From Patiriisocius sp965656925 (lineage in GTDB: Bacteria; Bacteroidota; Bacteroidia; Flavobacteriales; Flavobacteriaceae): 64,000 bases of DNA. A program made the translations under genes and the position numbers. Below are positions 51,484 through 60,913 of this stretch, piece by piece. Location: NCBI GenBank assembly GCA_965656925.1, contig CBFHMO010000001.1, forward strand, positions 26,852 through 90,851. Reading direction: 5' to 3'. The notes under the pieces were generated by a model, which worked only from the letters and a program-made list of their open reading frames with translations, was not told where the DNA came from and did not search any database. Each line of letters opens with the position of its first letter. Positions within the stretch are counted from its first letter, which is position 1.

Positions 51484-52596
51484 TTATTTTAGTGCATCAA
51501 CTATTAACTGCCCTGTGGTATCACTGGCGCCAATACCTCCTAGTTTTTGCTCTAAGGCATCGTAAGATTTAAGCAACGATGCTCTATTGTCTTTGTCTAG
51601 AATTTTGGTGAGTTCTTTTATTAAACGCTGGGTGTTGAAATCTCCCTGGATGAGCTCTGTAACCACTTCTTTGTCTAGAATAAGGTTTACTAAAGAAATG
51701 TATTTAAGCTTAACAACCTGTCTTGCAATGGCTACAGATATTGCATTTCCTTTGTAACAAACAACTTGCGGCACTTTAAAGAGTGCTGTTTCTAAGGTAG
51801 CTGTTCCAGAGGTAACAATTGCAGCATGAGATACCGAGAGTAAATCATAGGTTTTGTTTAACAGTAAATGTATGTTTTGCTTGTTTAAAAAAGGTGCATA
51901 AAATGATGCGTCTTGACTTGGGGCTCCCGCTATCACAAATTGGTAGTCTTCAAATGTATCTGTAATAGATAGCATAATACGCAGCATTTTTGATATCTCT
52001 TGCTTTCTGCTTCCTGGCAGTAGCGCAATAATAGGTCTTTGGTCTAGTCCATGGAGTTTGGCAAATGCTTCTTTGTTTGTCTGTTCTCTATTGTTAATGG
52101 CGTCAATAAGTGGGTGTCCAACAAAATGTACCGGAAAATTATGTTTGTCTTGATAGAAGTCTTTCTCAAAGGGAAGGATTACATACATCGCATCCACATC
52201 TGCTTTTATGTCTTTGATTCTTCCTTCTTTCCAGGCCCATATTTGAGGGGAGATATAATAATGTGTTTTAAAACCTTCTTTCTTTGCCCATTTGGCAATA
52301 CGTAAATTAAATCCAGGATAGTCAATAAAGATGATCACATCTGGCTGGAAGCCTGTAATGTCTTTTTTGCAAACAGAAATGTTTTTAAAAATAGTCCTTA
52401 GGTTAAATAGAACTTCAATAAAACCCATAAAGGCAAGATCTCGGTAATGTTTTACCAGACCTTGGGTTTGTTGTTGCATTAAATCTCCACCCCAAAACCT
52501 GAAACTAGCTTTTGGATCTTTAGCCTTTATTGATTTAATAAGGTTTGCACCGTGTAAATCTCCTGAGGCCTCTCCTGCAATGATATAATACTTCAT
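51484..52596 (-). CDS. lpxB: Lipid-A-disaccharide synthase
   Basis: A 370-residue GT19 enzyme joining UDP-diacylglucosamine and lipid X to form the lipid A disaccharide at the inner membrane. Motifs are YYIIAGEASGDLHGANLI, FRFWGGDLM, the PxGxR-like LLPGSRKQEI (about 195-204) and TSGTATLETALFKVPQVVCYKG. It belongs to the operon surE, small membrane protein, lpxB, with comEC 112 bases downstream. Confidence 0.95.
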   Translation of the reverse strand: MKYYIIAGEASGDLHGANLIKSIKAKDPKASFRFWGGDLMQQQTQGLVKHYRDLAFMGFIEVLFNLRTIFKNISVCKKDITGFQPDVIIFIDYPGFNLRIAKWAKKEGFKTHYYISPQIWAWKEGRIKDIKADVDAMYVILPFEKDFYQDKHNFPVHFVGHPLIDAINNREQTNKEAFAKLHGLDQRPIIALLPGSRKQEISKMLRIMLSITDTFEDYQFVIAGAPSQDASFYAPFLNKQNIHLLLNKTYDLLSVSHAAIVTSGTATLETALFKVPQVVCYKGNAISVAIARQVVKLKYISLVNLILDKEVVTELIQGDFNTQRLIKELTKILDKDNRASLLKSYDALEQKLGGIGASDTTGQLIVDALK

Positions 52597-52630
52597 ATAG
52601 TATGTTGTTCTAGGATTTCAGAAATAAAAA

Positions 52631-52918
52631 TTAATTAAAATAGAGTATATATGCTGAAATAGCTGCCATAAATGTAGCCATTACAACACCTCTAGCATTG
52701 TAATCTCTATCAAACTTTAAAAAACCGAAAAACAATGCCAGGTTTGGTAAAGCGCCTAAAGTTAATACTGCCCATGCGTTTGCGGTCTTTATATAAAAGT
52801 CAAAAACTTCTGAAATACTCGTTCCTTTAATCAAGGATATGACAGCTATACATATGGCTATTCCTATTGCGTTTGCAATAATCCCGGTTATAAAGCCTAT
52901 TATTATTTGTTTGTTCAT
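52631..52918 (-). CDS. Small three-segment membrane protein between surE and lpxB
   Basis: A 95-residue protein of unknown function with membrane segments at about 5-28, 47-66 and 76-93 and the conserved-looking middle FLKFDRDYNARGVVMAT. Its ATG immediately precedes the surE stop region (surE ends at 52919), so the two are translationally linked. No function can be inferred beyond the envelope-related neighbours. Confidence 0.75.
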   Translation of the reverse strand: MNKQIIIGFITGIIANAIGIAICIAVISLIKGTSISEVFDFYIKTANAWAVLTLGALPNLALFFGFLKFDRDYNARGVVMATFMAAISAYILYFN

Positions 52919-53695
52919 CTATAAATCCCAGGTGTTAATGTCTTTTATGGCGTGGTGAGCTGTTAAATCAAATTGTACTGGCACCACAGATACGTATCCA
53001 TTGGCAAGTGCCCATTCGTCAGTGTCTTCGCCTTTGTCTTTATTAATAAAAGATCCTGTAAGCCAGTAATAATCTCTGCCCAGTGGGCTTGTTCTTTTGT
53101 CAAATTTTTCTTGCCAATACGCATCTGCTTGTCTGCACACCTTTATCCCTTTAATTTTCTCTTGGGGTAGTTTAGGAATGTTTACATTAAGAACAACTCC
53201 AGAGGGTAGCCCTTTAGTAAGACATTTCTCAACCATTAGCTTGATGTATTTTTTTGCAGGTTCAAAATCTGCCTCTAGGGAGTAGTCTAATAAAGAAAAT
53301 CCAATAGATGGAATACCGACGGTTCCTGCCTCAACAGCTGCGCTCATGGTTCCGCTATATATTACATTAATAGAAGAATTACTCCCATGGTTTACACCAC
53401 TTAGGCATATGTCTGGTTTTCTGTCTAGCAATTCGTTAATAGCAATTTTCACACAATCAACGGGAGTACCGCTACAACTATATTCTTTTTGAGGAGCTTC
53501 TTTGTCAATTAATATACTATTGCAGTATATGGTATCGTTAATAGTTATGGCATGACCCATAGCACTTTGGGGTGCGTCTGGTGCTACCACTACAACGTCT
53601 CCAAAAGTAGTTGCTACTTCAATGAGTGCTCTAATTCCAGGGGCGGTAATGCCATCGTCATTAGTGACTAAAATTAATGGTTTTTTTGCGTTCAT
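52919..53695 (-). CDS. surE: 5'/3'-nucleotidase SurE
   Basis: A 258-residue metal-dependent phosphatase acting on nucleoside monophosphates. Motifs are LILVTNDDGITAPGIRAL with the Asp pair, VVAPDAPQSAMGHAITI, YSCSGTPVDCVKIAI and SGVNHGSNSSINVIYSGTMSAA. The length is normal. A -7 box at 53715-53722 begins the leftward operon to lpxB. Confidence 0.95.
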   Translation of the reverse strand: MNAKKPLILVTNDDGITAPGIRALIEVATTFGDVVVVAPDAPQSAMGHAITINDTIYCNSILIDKEAPQKEYSCSGTPVDCVKIAINELLDRKPDICLSGVNHGSNSSINVIYSGTMSAAVEAGTVGIPSIGFSLLDYSLEADFEPAKKYIKLMVEKCLTKGLPSGVVLNVNIPKLPQEKIKGIKVCRQADAYWQEKFDKRTSPLGRDYYWLTGSFINKDKGEDTDEWALANGYVSVVPVQFDLTAHHAIKDINTWDL

Positions 53696-53714
53696 TGGTG
53701 CTGTGTTTGTCCTA

Positions 53715-53722
53715 CAAAAATA
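53715..53722 (-). promoter_or_regulatory. -7 box of the surE-lpxB operon
   Basis: Reads TATTTTTG on the minus strand, an exact match, 19 bases before the ATG at 53695. No clear -33 element. Confidence 0.55.
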
Positions 53723-53855
53723 CAGTTATTAATTGTATGTATAACCATGGAGAAAAATAACAATTTTTAGCCATCTATTAACAAAAATATAGGAATTATA
53801 AAGAGGCTTGGCATGGTTTTTTATATATTTTTAACCTTACTTAAAAAGACAGTAT

Positions 53856-56033
53856 ATGCAATTGATGAAAAAGAATTTTAAAGTACTCTTATTGGCTGTT
53901 TTTGTGGCGGCAGCATCTTGCAGCTTTACCACTAAAAGCTTTGATGATCCAGAGAAAGACAAGCTCTTAATAGATTTGGTAACCTATGTTCTTGAAAAAG
54001 GGCACTATGATGCCCTGCCCATAGATGATGCTTTTTCTATGGCTGTGTACACCAAGTTTATTGACGCAGTAGACCCTATTAAACGCTATTTTTTAGCGCA
54101 AGATATCCAAGAATTTGAACAGTATAAATTACAGATAGACGACCAATTAAAAATGAAAGAATTGTCTTTTTTTAATTTGGTTTACGATCGCCTGGTACTG
54201 CGTATGGAGGAGTCAAAAACACTGTATCAAAACGCGTTAAGCGTTCCTTTTGATTATACAAAAGAGGAAACCATCAATGTAGATTATGATGCCTCTAGCT
54301 ATGCAAGCACAAAAAACGAGTTGCAAGCCCGTTGGAGAAAACAATTAAAGTTTTCTACCATCTCTACCTATTATGATTTTCTAGAAGAGAAGCAAACCGT
54401 AGAAAAAAGAAAAGCAGATGCTATAAAACAATCAAAAAAATACATTGCCACGGGTAATGAAGACCTAACAGACACACAATTAGAAGAAAAATCTAGAGCC
54501 TCTACCCAAACAAACTTAGAGGAGTATTATGATTTTACAGATGATTTGCAACGCAAAGATTATTTTGCCATTTTTTTAACCACAATTGTGGAGCAGTTTG
54601 ACCCACACACCAACTATATGGCGCCTCCAGATAAAGATCGTTTTGACCAGCGCATGTCAGGAAAACTTGAAGGTGTTGGGGCTAGACTCCAAAAAAAGAA
54701 AGATTACATTAATGTAATGGAGGTTATAAGTGGCGGTCCTGCTTGGCGTGGTGAACACATCGAGGTAGGAGATGTTTTACTGAAAGTTAGACAGCAAGAT
54801 GAACTGGAGCCAGTTAGTATTGTTGGGATGAGAATTGATGATGCTGTAAAACTAATAAAAGGACCCAAGGGATCAAAGGTAATACTTACTGTCAAAGGAG
54901 TAGACGGGTCAATACGAGAAGAAACAATTACACGTGATGTTGTAGAATTAGAAGAAACCTATGCAAAATCAACTATAATTGATAAACAGGACAATACCTA
55001 CGGGCTTATAAATTTGCCTGCATTTTACTTTAACATGCAAAACTATAAGGAGCGTAATGCCGCTACAGATATTAAAAGAGAAATCCTCAGTCTCAAAAAA
55101 GAGGGGATAGAAGGTTTGGTACTAGATTTAAGAAACAATGGAGGAGGTTCACTTAGAACGGCAGTAGATATTGCAGGTCTTTTCATTAAAGAGGGTCCCG
55201 TTGTGCAAGTTGCAAGTAGTGATGGTTCTAAAGATGTATTAGAGGACGAAGATGCCTCAATTATGTGGGACGGGCCTCTTGTTATTTTAGTAAACGAACT
55301 TTCTGCATCTGCTTCAGAAATTTTGGCTGCTGCCATGCAAGATTACAAAAGGGCTATTGTTATTGGAAGCAAGCAAACCTACGGAAAAGGTACGGTTCAA
55401 AATGTGGTAGATTTAAATAGGTGGTTGCGTAAAAATGACCAAGGAGATATGGGCGCTTTAAAGCTAACCACCCAAAAGTTTTACAGAGTTAACGGAGGGT
55501 CTACGCAGTTAGAGGGCGTTAAAAGTGATGTGGTGATGCCAGATAGGTACAGCTATTTTGATGTTGGAGAGCGAGATTATGACAACCCCTTGCCTTATGA
55601 TAAAATTACTCCAGCATCCTATGAGCTTTGGGAAGGAGACATAGATTATCTAGCAACCATAAATAAAAGCAAAAAACGAATTGCTCAAAACAACCAATTA
55701 AGACTTATTGAGCAAAACGCTATGTATATCAAAGAGCGTCGTGACCAAATGGATGTGACACTTAATTTAACTGGATATAGCAAGCAGATAGATGAAAATA
55801 AGCAGGCTTTAGAGAAATTTGACTCTTTAGACACCTATGATAACAAATTAAGTTATCGCTCACTTCCAGATGAGCTGGTTTTAATGCGTGAAGACACTAC
55901 CTTGGTTGAGAAACGTAAAAGATGGCATAAAAACCTGACCAAAGATGTATACCTTGAGGAGGCAATTAGCGTTTTACAAGATTTAAAGCTGGTAGATATT
56001 AAAAATGGGAATCTACCAAAACTGAAAAATTAA
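53856..56033 (+). CDS. Carboxy-terminal processing protease (Prc/Tsp, S41)
   Basis: A 725-residue lipoprotein-type protease (lipobox AAASC) that trims periplasmic proteins from the C-terminus. An N-terminal helical region precedes a PDZ domain (about 270-350, with LEGVGARLQKKKDYINVMEVI). The S41 domain has LDLRNNGGGSL, the Ser region ELSASASEI (about 481-489) and the Lys in SKQTYGKGTV (about 508-517). A DUF3340-like tail follows. The ATG at 53865 (MKKNFKVLL) is an equally good start. Confidence 0.93.
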   Translation: MQLMKKNFKVLLLAVFVAAASCSFTTKSFDDPEKDKLLIDLVTYVLEKGHYDALPIDDAFSMAVYTKFIDAVDPIKRYFLAQDIQEFEQYKLQIDDQLKMKELSFFNLVYDRLVLRMEESKTLYQNALSVPFDYTKEETINVDYDASSYASTKNELQARWRKQLKFSTISTYYDFLEEKQTVEKRKADAIKQSKKYIATGNEDLTDTQLEEKSRASTQTNLEEYYDFTDDLQRKDYFAIFLTTIVEQFDPHTNYMAPPDKDRFDQRMSGKLEGVGARLQKKKDYINVMEVISGGPAWRGEHIEVGDVLLKVRQQDELEPVSIVGMRIDDAVKLIKGPKGSKVILTVKGVDGSIREETITRDVVELEETYAKSTIIDKQDNTYGLINLPAFYFNMQNYKERNAATDIKREILSLKKEGIEGLVLDLRNNGGGSLRTAVDIAGLFIKEGPVVQVASSDGSKDVLEDEDASIMWDGPLVILVNELSASASEILAAAMQDYKRAIVIGSKQTYGKGTVQNVVDLNRWLRKNDQGDMGALKLTTQKFYRVNGGSTQLEGVKSDVVMPDRYSYFDVGERDYDNPLPYDKITPASYELWEGDIDYLATINKSKKRIAQNNQLRLIEQNAMYIKERRDQMDVTLNLTGYSKQIDENKQALEKFDSLDTYDNKLSYRSLPDELVLMREDTTLVEKRKRWHKNLTKDVYLEEAISVLQDLKLVDIKNGNLPKLKN

Positions 56034-56053
56034 AATTTCATTAACATCTATAC

Positions 56054-56090
56054 AACCTGCTATTATCAAACCGATATAGCAGGTTTTTTT
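56054..56090 (+). terminator. Intrinsic terminator of prc
   Basis: A 10-bp stem (56054-56063 with 56075-56084), loop of 11 bases, followed by T's to 56090. It lies 20 bases after the prc stop. Confidence 0.85.
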
Positions 56091-56116
56091 CTGCCTTAAA
56101 AGTGGCTAAGTTTTGC

Positions 56117-56124
56117 TACATTTA
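56117..56124 (+). promoter_or_regulatory. Possible -7 box just before the permease start
   Basis: TACATTTA, one base off TAnnTTTG, ending 4 bases before the GTG at 56129. It is the same arrangement as at 11803-11815. No -33 element at the normal distance. Confidence 0.35.
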
Positions 56125-56128
56125 CCTT

Positions 56129-57229
56129 GTGAAAAAAGCTACCTCATTATCACAATTAGCCTTTCAAAAGTTTTGTAAAAACTTTTGGGGAATGCTAAGT
56201 GTTGCTTTTTTAACCTTGGCTATTTTAGTGGCAATTTTCGCCTATGCTTTGGCGCCAGATACCAGTGAAAATGCAAATCAAATGCATTTATCTATTCATT
56301 CTAAAGCGCCAGGATTTACGGTAAAAATGCTTGTTTTACCTGCTGGGTTAGCCCAACAAAATAGCTTTTATACTTTTTTCTTTGGCAGCAAAAATGCTAC
56401 CACAGAAATTCCAATAAGTGGCTATAGTGTTTTACAAAATGGTATTTCTATTTCCCAGTACACAGAAGACGGCTCTGGTTTCACAAAAGATTTTTTACTT
56501 AATAAGTTTCCAAATGTTACCGCATCAAGCCAAATACCAAGTAAATATATTAAAGAACAAACTTTTTTATTAGGCACAGATAAGTATGGCCGTGACCTGT
56601 TAAGTAGGATGTTAATTGGCATACGTATTTCTTTAGCGATCGGTTTTGTAGCGGTATTTATATCACTTATAATAGGAATATCTATGGGCGCTGTTGCAGG
56701 TTATTTTGGCGGAAAAATCGATGCCATTATCATGTGGATTATTAATGTAACCTGGTCTATCCCAACTCTTTTGTTGGTTATTGCCATTACGCTTGCTCTT
56801 GGAAAGGGGTTTTGGCAGGTTTTTATAGCCGTAGGGCTCACCATGTGGGTTGAGGTTGCAAGAGTGGTAAGAGGACAGGTAATGAGTGTAAAACAAATGC
56901 AATATGTTACTGCTGCCAGAGCCTTAGGTTTTACAGATTATAGAATTATCACAAAGCACATACTGCCTAATATTATGGCGCCAGTTATTATTATTAGCGC
57001 TGCTAATTTTGCAGGTGCAATTCTTATAGAAAGCGGTCTTAGCTTTTTGGGTATTGGAGCCCAGCCTCCAATGCCTAGCTGGGGAGGTATTATTAAAGAC
57101 CATTACAGCTATATTGTTTTGGGTAAGCCTTACCTAGCGATCATTCCTGGGCTAGCTATTATGAGTTTAGTCACCGCATTTATGCTAGTTGGTAATGCCC
57201 TTCGAGATGCACTAGATGTGAAAAATTAA
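56129..57229 (+). CDS. Dipeptide/oligopeptide-type ABC transporter permease (DppC-like)
   Basis: A 366-residue inner-membrane permease. A first membrane segment (about 20-42) and a periplasmic stretch of ~110 residues precede GTDKYGRDLLSRMLIGIRIS. The binding-protein-dependent transport domain follows, with the EAA-type loop YVTAARALGFTDYRIITKHILPN. Partner permease, ATPase and binding protein are not nearby. The GTG at 56129 (KKATSLSQLAF) is preferred to the GTG at 56102, whose nine extra codons cover the likely promoter. The stop is 5 bases from that of rodA. Confidence 0.88.
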   Translation: MKKATSLSQLAFQKFCKNFWGMLSVAFLTLAILVAIFAYALAPDTSENANQMHLSIHSKAPGFTVKMLVLPAGLAQQNSFYTFFFGSKNATTEIPISGYSVLQNGISISQYTEDGSGFTKDFLLNKFPNVTASSQIPSKYIKEQTFLLGTDKYGRDLLSRMLIGIRISLAIGFVAVFISLIIGISMGAVAGYFGGKIDAIIMWIINVTWSIPTLLLVIAITLALGKGFWQVFIAVGLTMWVEVARVVRGQVMSVKQMQYVTAARALGFTDYRIITKHILPNIMAPVIIISAANFAGAILIESGLSFLGIGAQPPMPSWGGIIKDHYSYIVLGKPYLAIIPGLAIMSLVTAFMLVGNALRDALDVKN

Positions 57230-57234
57230 TACTT

Positions 57235-58497
57235 TTAGGTGTAGTAATAGTTGGAGGCATCAAGCCTTACAAAAATAAAGAGTAAAATAGTAAAGCCCCA
57301 CAGCCCAGAGCCTCCATAACTAAAAAAGGGTAGCGGAATCCCCACCGTAGGGAATAACCCTGTTACCATCCCCACATTTATAAAAAAATGAAAGAAGAGG
57401 ATAGCTCCCACGCTATAGCCGTATATACGTGCAAATTTACTTTTTTGTTGCTCTGCTAGTACCAGTACTCGTATTATTAAAAAGATAAATAAAATGACCA
57501 CCCCTAGGCTACCAATAAAACCCCATTCTTCTCCAACGGTACTAAAAATATAATCTGTGTGTTGCTCTGGAACAAAATTACCTTTGGTCTGTGTGCCTTG
57601 TGTCCAACCTTTGCCAAACCATCCGCCACTTCCAATAGCAATTTCACTTTGGTTGGTGTTGTATCCTATCCCTTTAGTGTCTATTTCTTTTCCCAGCACT
57701 ATATTAAATCTGTCTCTGTGGCGCTGTTCAAAAACATTGTTAAATATATAACTCACAGAAAAGGCAAAACTAATACACGCCAAGGCAATGGTTGCATATT
57801 TAAAAACAGATGGTTTTTGCTTTTGTTTTTTGTTTCTAACAAAGATACCAGTGGCTATAAGTGCTACTATAAGTGCAATCCATGGAGCACCCAAAACCAG
57901 GGTTCCTACAAAAAGAGCAGCGGCAAAAAAACCAAGTAATAAGTATACAAAATGGAGCCCTTCTCGATATAGCGGAAAAATAAATGCAACATAAATTAAG
58001 GCGCTTCCTGGATCTGGCTGCGGAATAATAAATATAGCAGGCAACGCCAAAATAAGAAATGCTTTGAGTTGGTCTTTAAAACCGTTCATGTTGGTTTGTA
58101 TGTCACTCACATATTTTGCTAGCGCTAGCGCTGTAGCTGCCTTGGCAAACTCACTAGGTTGTATACTTGCAGGACCAATTAAATACCACGATGTGGCACC
58201 ATTTACATTATTTCCCAGGACATACAGCCCTAGAAGGGTTATTAATGAAACGAGGTAAATTATACTCGAAAACCGTTCATAAAACTTAGCTTCCAGCGCC
58301 AAAATAAATACAATAAGTATAAAGCTAAGGCAAATCCAAAGCAGCTGCTTGGTGTAAATATTGCTAAAGTCAAAAAAACTCCCGCCAGATTGAGTGTATG
58401 ATGCAGAATAGATGTTTACCCACCCTATACTTACCAAGGATAAAAATAGCAGGATGATAATCCAATCAAATTTTAATGTGTTTTTTATCCCTGCCAT
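57235..58497 (-). CDS. rodA: RodA, SEDS-family peptidoglycan glycosyltransferase
   Basis: A 420-residue polytopic protein with ten or so membrane segments that polymerises lipid II for cell elongation. SEDS signatures are GPASIQPSEFAKAATALALAKY, PQPDPGSALIYVAF and VGIPLPFFSYGGSGLWGF. Its ATG shares one base with the mrdA stop, so the transpeptidase and polymerase partners are translated together. It is last in the leftward mre-mrd-rod cluster. Confidence 0.95.
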   Translation of the reverse strand: MAGIKNTLKFDWIIILLFLSLVSIGWVNIYSASYTQSGGSFFDFSNIYTKQLLWICLSFILIVFILALEAKFYERFSSIIYLVSLITLLGLYVLGNNVNGATSWYLIGPASIQPSEFAKAATALALAKYVSDIQTNMNGFKDQLKAFLILALPAIFIIPQPDPGSALIYVAFIFPLYREGLHFVYLLLGFFAAALFVGTLVLGAPWIALIVALIATGIFVRNKKQKQKPSVFKYATIALACISFAFSVSYIFNNVFEQRHRDRFNIVLGKEIDTKGIGYNTNQSEIAIGSGGWFGKGWTQGTQTKGNFVPEQHTDYIFSTVGEEWGFIGSLGVVILFIFLIIRVLVLAEQQKSKFARIYGYSVGAILFFHFFINVGMVTGLFPTVGIPLPFFSYGGSGLWGFTILLFIFVRLDASNYYYT

Positions 58498-60362
58498 TAT
58501 TGGTTGATTTTAAATGGCTTTCCAGCATAAGGTTTGTTGTACTCCTGTTCCAAAGATCCGTTTAAAACAAATGCCTCCAAATCTGTTCTGGTAATTTCTC
58601 CTTTAAGGTACTTTTCTATCATAAGACTGGCAATTCTTCCTGCCCAACGCGCCCCCCAATATCCGTTTTCAACAAAAACAGCAATGGCAATTTTTGGGTT
58701 GTCTTTAGGAGCAAAGGCAACAAAAACAGAGTGGTCTGTAAGTTGTTTTACACTACCATCAATTTTTTTAAAGTTTTCAGCAGTCCCGGTTTTTCCGCAA
58801 ATTTCTATGTCTGGTATTTTTAGAAAAGAAGCTGTTCCATCTCTATATACATCATGCATACCTTCTATAATGGGTTCAAAATACTTGGGGTCTATAGTGG
58901 TTTTGTTTTTGAGTTTAAATTTTTTATTTATGGTATCATGATCTTGTATGTTTTTTATCATGTGAGGGCGTATCCACCAACCTCTATTTGCAATGGCTGC
59001 TGTAAAATTTGCCATCTGTATTGGAGTTAACAATACTTCTCCTTGGCCTATTGCATTTGAGATGGTAGCTGTTGCATACCAGTTGTTGTTTGGATATTTG
59101 GCATCATAGGTTTTTGAATTAGGTATCTTTCCTTTACTACCAACGGGAAGGTCATAGCCAAGGTAATTTCCTAAGCCAAAACTCGTTAAATGATTTTTCC
59201 AATTATCTATTCCCTTTTGTGGGGTGTTGTATTTTTCAATCACTCGTTTGTAAACAGTACAAAAATAGGTGTTACACGATTTGGCAATTCCTCCCTGCAA
59301 ATCTATAGGGCTCTTGTGCTCATGACATCCTAATTTACGTCCTCTTTTTCCGTAATAATATCCTCCCCGACATTCAATTTTTTCATCAAGGCTTACTACA
59401 TTTTCTTGCATTGCAATAAGCGCTGTTAGGGTTTTAAATGGAGATCCTGGAGGGTATTCCGCTTTAAGACCTCTGTCAAAAAGTGGGATGGCTATGGTGT
59501 CATAATAAAGTTTGGTGAAATTTTCAGAACGTTCTCTGCCCACTAGCAAGCCTGGATCATAGAAGGGTGCTGTTACCAGAGATAAAATTTCTCCTGAGGA
59601 AGGCTCTATGGCAACAATACCTCCTCGTTTGTTTGTAAATAGTTTTTCTCCATAGGCCTGTAGCGTAGCATCAATGGTTAGGGTGATGTCTTTTCCGCGT
59701 TTTGGGAGTGTGTCAAAAACACCTTCTTTGTAGGTCCCTATATCTCTATTGAATCTATCCTTTTGAATGTATTTTACGCCTTTTGTGCCTCGTAGAATTT
59801 GTTCGTATTGTTTTTCAATACCAGTCATGCCTATTATTTCTCCTAATTCATAGGCAGGGTTTCTGTCAATAATATTTTGATCTACTTCTCTAATATACCC
59901 AAGAACATTTGCTGAGTGCGAAACTTCATAATCTCGTAATGATCTTTTCTGAATAAAAAATCCATGATGCTTATGTATTTTTTCAGAGAGTGAGGCGAAC
60001 TCTTGTTTGGTGAGTTGAGGTATAATAGGGGAGGCCAAACGAGGAGAATACCGCTTTGCATTAGAGAGTTTTTTTAGAAATTTTTCTTTAGAAATATGAA
60101 GCAGTTCACAAAATGCCACTGTGTCCAAATCTTTAATCTCTCTTGGAACAACCATTACATCATAAGATGGCTGGTTTTGGACCAATAAGGAGCCGTTTCT
60201 ATCAAATATATATCCTCTTTGCGGGAAATCATAGACCGTTTTTACAGCATTATTCTCAGAAAGTTTTGCAAAAGAAGTGTCATAAATTTGCAAATAAAAT
60301 AACCTCCCTGTAAATACAAGGGCAGTGACAAGAACAATAAAAAGCAATAAAAACTTTCTCAT
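58497..60362 (-). CDS. mrdA: Penicillin-binding protein 2 (elongation transpeptidase)
   Basis: A 621-residue class B penicillin-binding protein. It has an N-terminal membrane anchor (about 5-25), a dimerisation domain (RGYIFDRNGSLLVQN) and a transpeptidase domain with all three motifs: SPFK (S307 to K310), SCN (362-364) and KTG (524-526). The partner of RodA in rod-shape synthesis. Confidence 0.96.
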   Translation of the reverse strand: MRKFLLLFIVLVTALVFTGRLFYLQIYDTSFAKLSENNAVKTVYDFPQRGYIFDRNGSLLVQNQPSYDVMVVPREIKDLDTVAFCELLHISKEKFLKKLSNAKRYSPRLASPIIPQLTKQEFASLSEKIHKHHGFFIQKRSLRDYEVSHSANVLGYIREVDQNIIDRNPAYELGEIIGMTGIEKQYEQILRGTKGVKYIQKDRFNRDIGTYKEGVFDTLPKRGKDITLTIDATLQAYGEKLFTNKRGGIVAIEPSSGEILSLVTAPFYDPGLLVGRERSENFTKLYYDTIAIPLFDRGLKAEYPPGSPFKTLTALIAMQENVVSLDEKIECRGGYYYGKRGRKLGCHEHKSPIDLQGGIAKSCNTYFCTVYKRVIEKYNTPQKGIDNWKNHLTSFGLGNYLGYDLPVGSKGKIPNSKTYDAKYPNNNWYATATISNAIGQGEVLLTPIQMANFTAAIANRGWWIRPHMIKNIQDHDTINKKFKLKNKTTIDPKYFEPIIEGMHDVYRDGTASFLKIPDIEICGKTGTAENFKKIDGSVKQLTDHSVFVAFAPKDNPKIAIAVFVENGYWGARWAGRIASLMIEKYLKGEITRTDLEAFVLNGSLEQEYNKPYAGKPFKINQ

Positions 60363-60397
60363 TTTATATAACAGTGGTACTCTTTAATTTGGTCTTT

Positions 60398-60913
60398 TTA
60401 ACTTTCTTTTGTTTTAAATAAAAGGAGTATGCATAAAATTAGTAGCACACTAAATATCCCAGAAAACAGCGTTGATGTAATTATTAAAACAATGTGAGAT
60501 GGGCTAAAAATCTCTAGGCTAAACAACACAAAGTGATGTATAAACACCATAAGTGCAACGTATAACAAGCGTTCTTTGAACGTAACTTTATTTAATTTTA
60601 CCGCATTGTATTGATAGCTTACGCCAAAAGAAAATTTAAGTAACATAGGCCGTAAAAAGCCAACAAGCACACAAGCAGCTGCATGAACACCTCCAGAATC
60701 TGAGAATATATCTATACTAAGGCCTAACAAGAAGCTTAAAAAAATGAGCAGTGTCTTACTTGCATCAAAAGGAAACAGTAGTATGAAAATAAGATATGCA
60801 TACGGATTTACATACCCCGTAAAGTTAATATGGTTTAATACAATGACCTGTAACAGCATTAAGACACTAAAGCGAACTATGTTTATAAAGATTTGATTAT
60901 TCTGCATCGTCAC
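60398..60913 (-). CDS. mreD: Rod shape-determining protein MreD
   Basis: A 171-residue inner-membrane protein with five or six membrane segments (for example LLQVIVLNHINF and IFSVLLILCILLLF). It forms the elongation complex with MreB and MreC. It overlaps the 3' end of mreC by 17 bases; a second ATG six bases further in is equally possible. Confidence 0.9.
   Translation of the reverse strand: MTMQNNQIFINIVRFSVLMLLQVIVLNHINFTGYVNPYAYLIFILLFPFDASKTLLIFLSFLLGLSIDIFSDSGGVHAAACVLVGFLRPMLLKFSFGVSYQYNAVKLNKVTFKERLLYVALMVFIHHFVLFSLEIFSPSHIVLIITSTLFSGIFSVLLILCILLLFKTKES

Noticed and set aside
57225..57290. Coding-embedded terminator at the permease/rodA junction
   Set aside because: I looked because three other convergent pairs have one, but found no stable stem with a T run.
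57559..57939. Open frame of 126 codons antisense to rodA
   Set aside because: It lies entirely within a well-supported gene on the other strand, has no promoter or domain-like sequence, and its composition is that of reversed membrane-protein codons.
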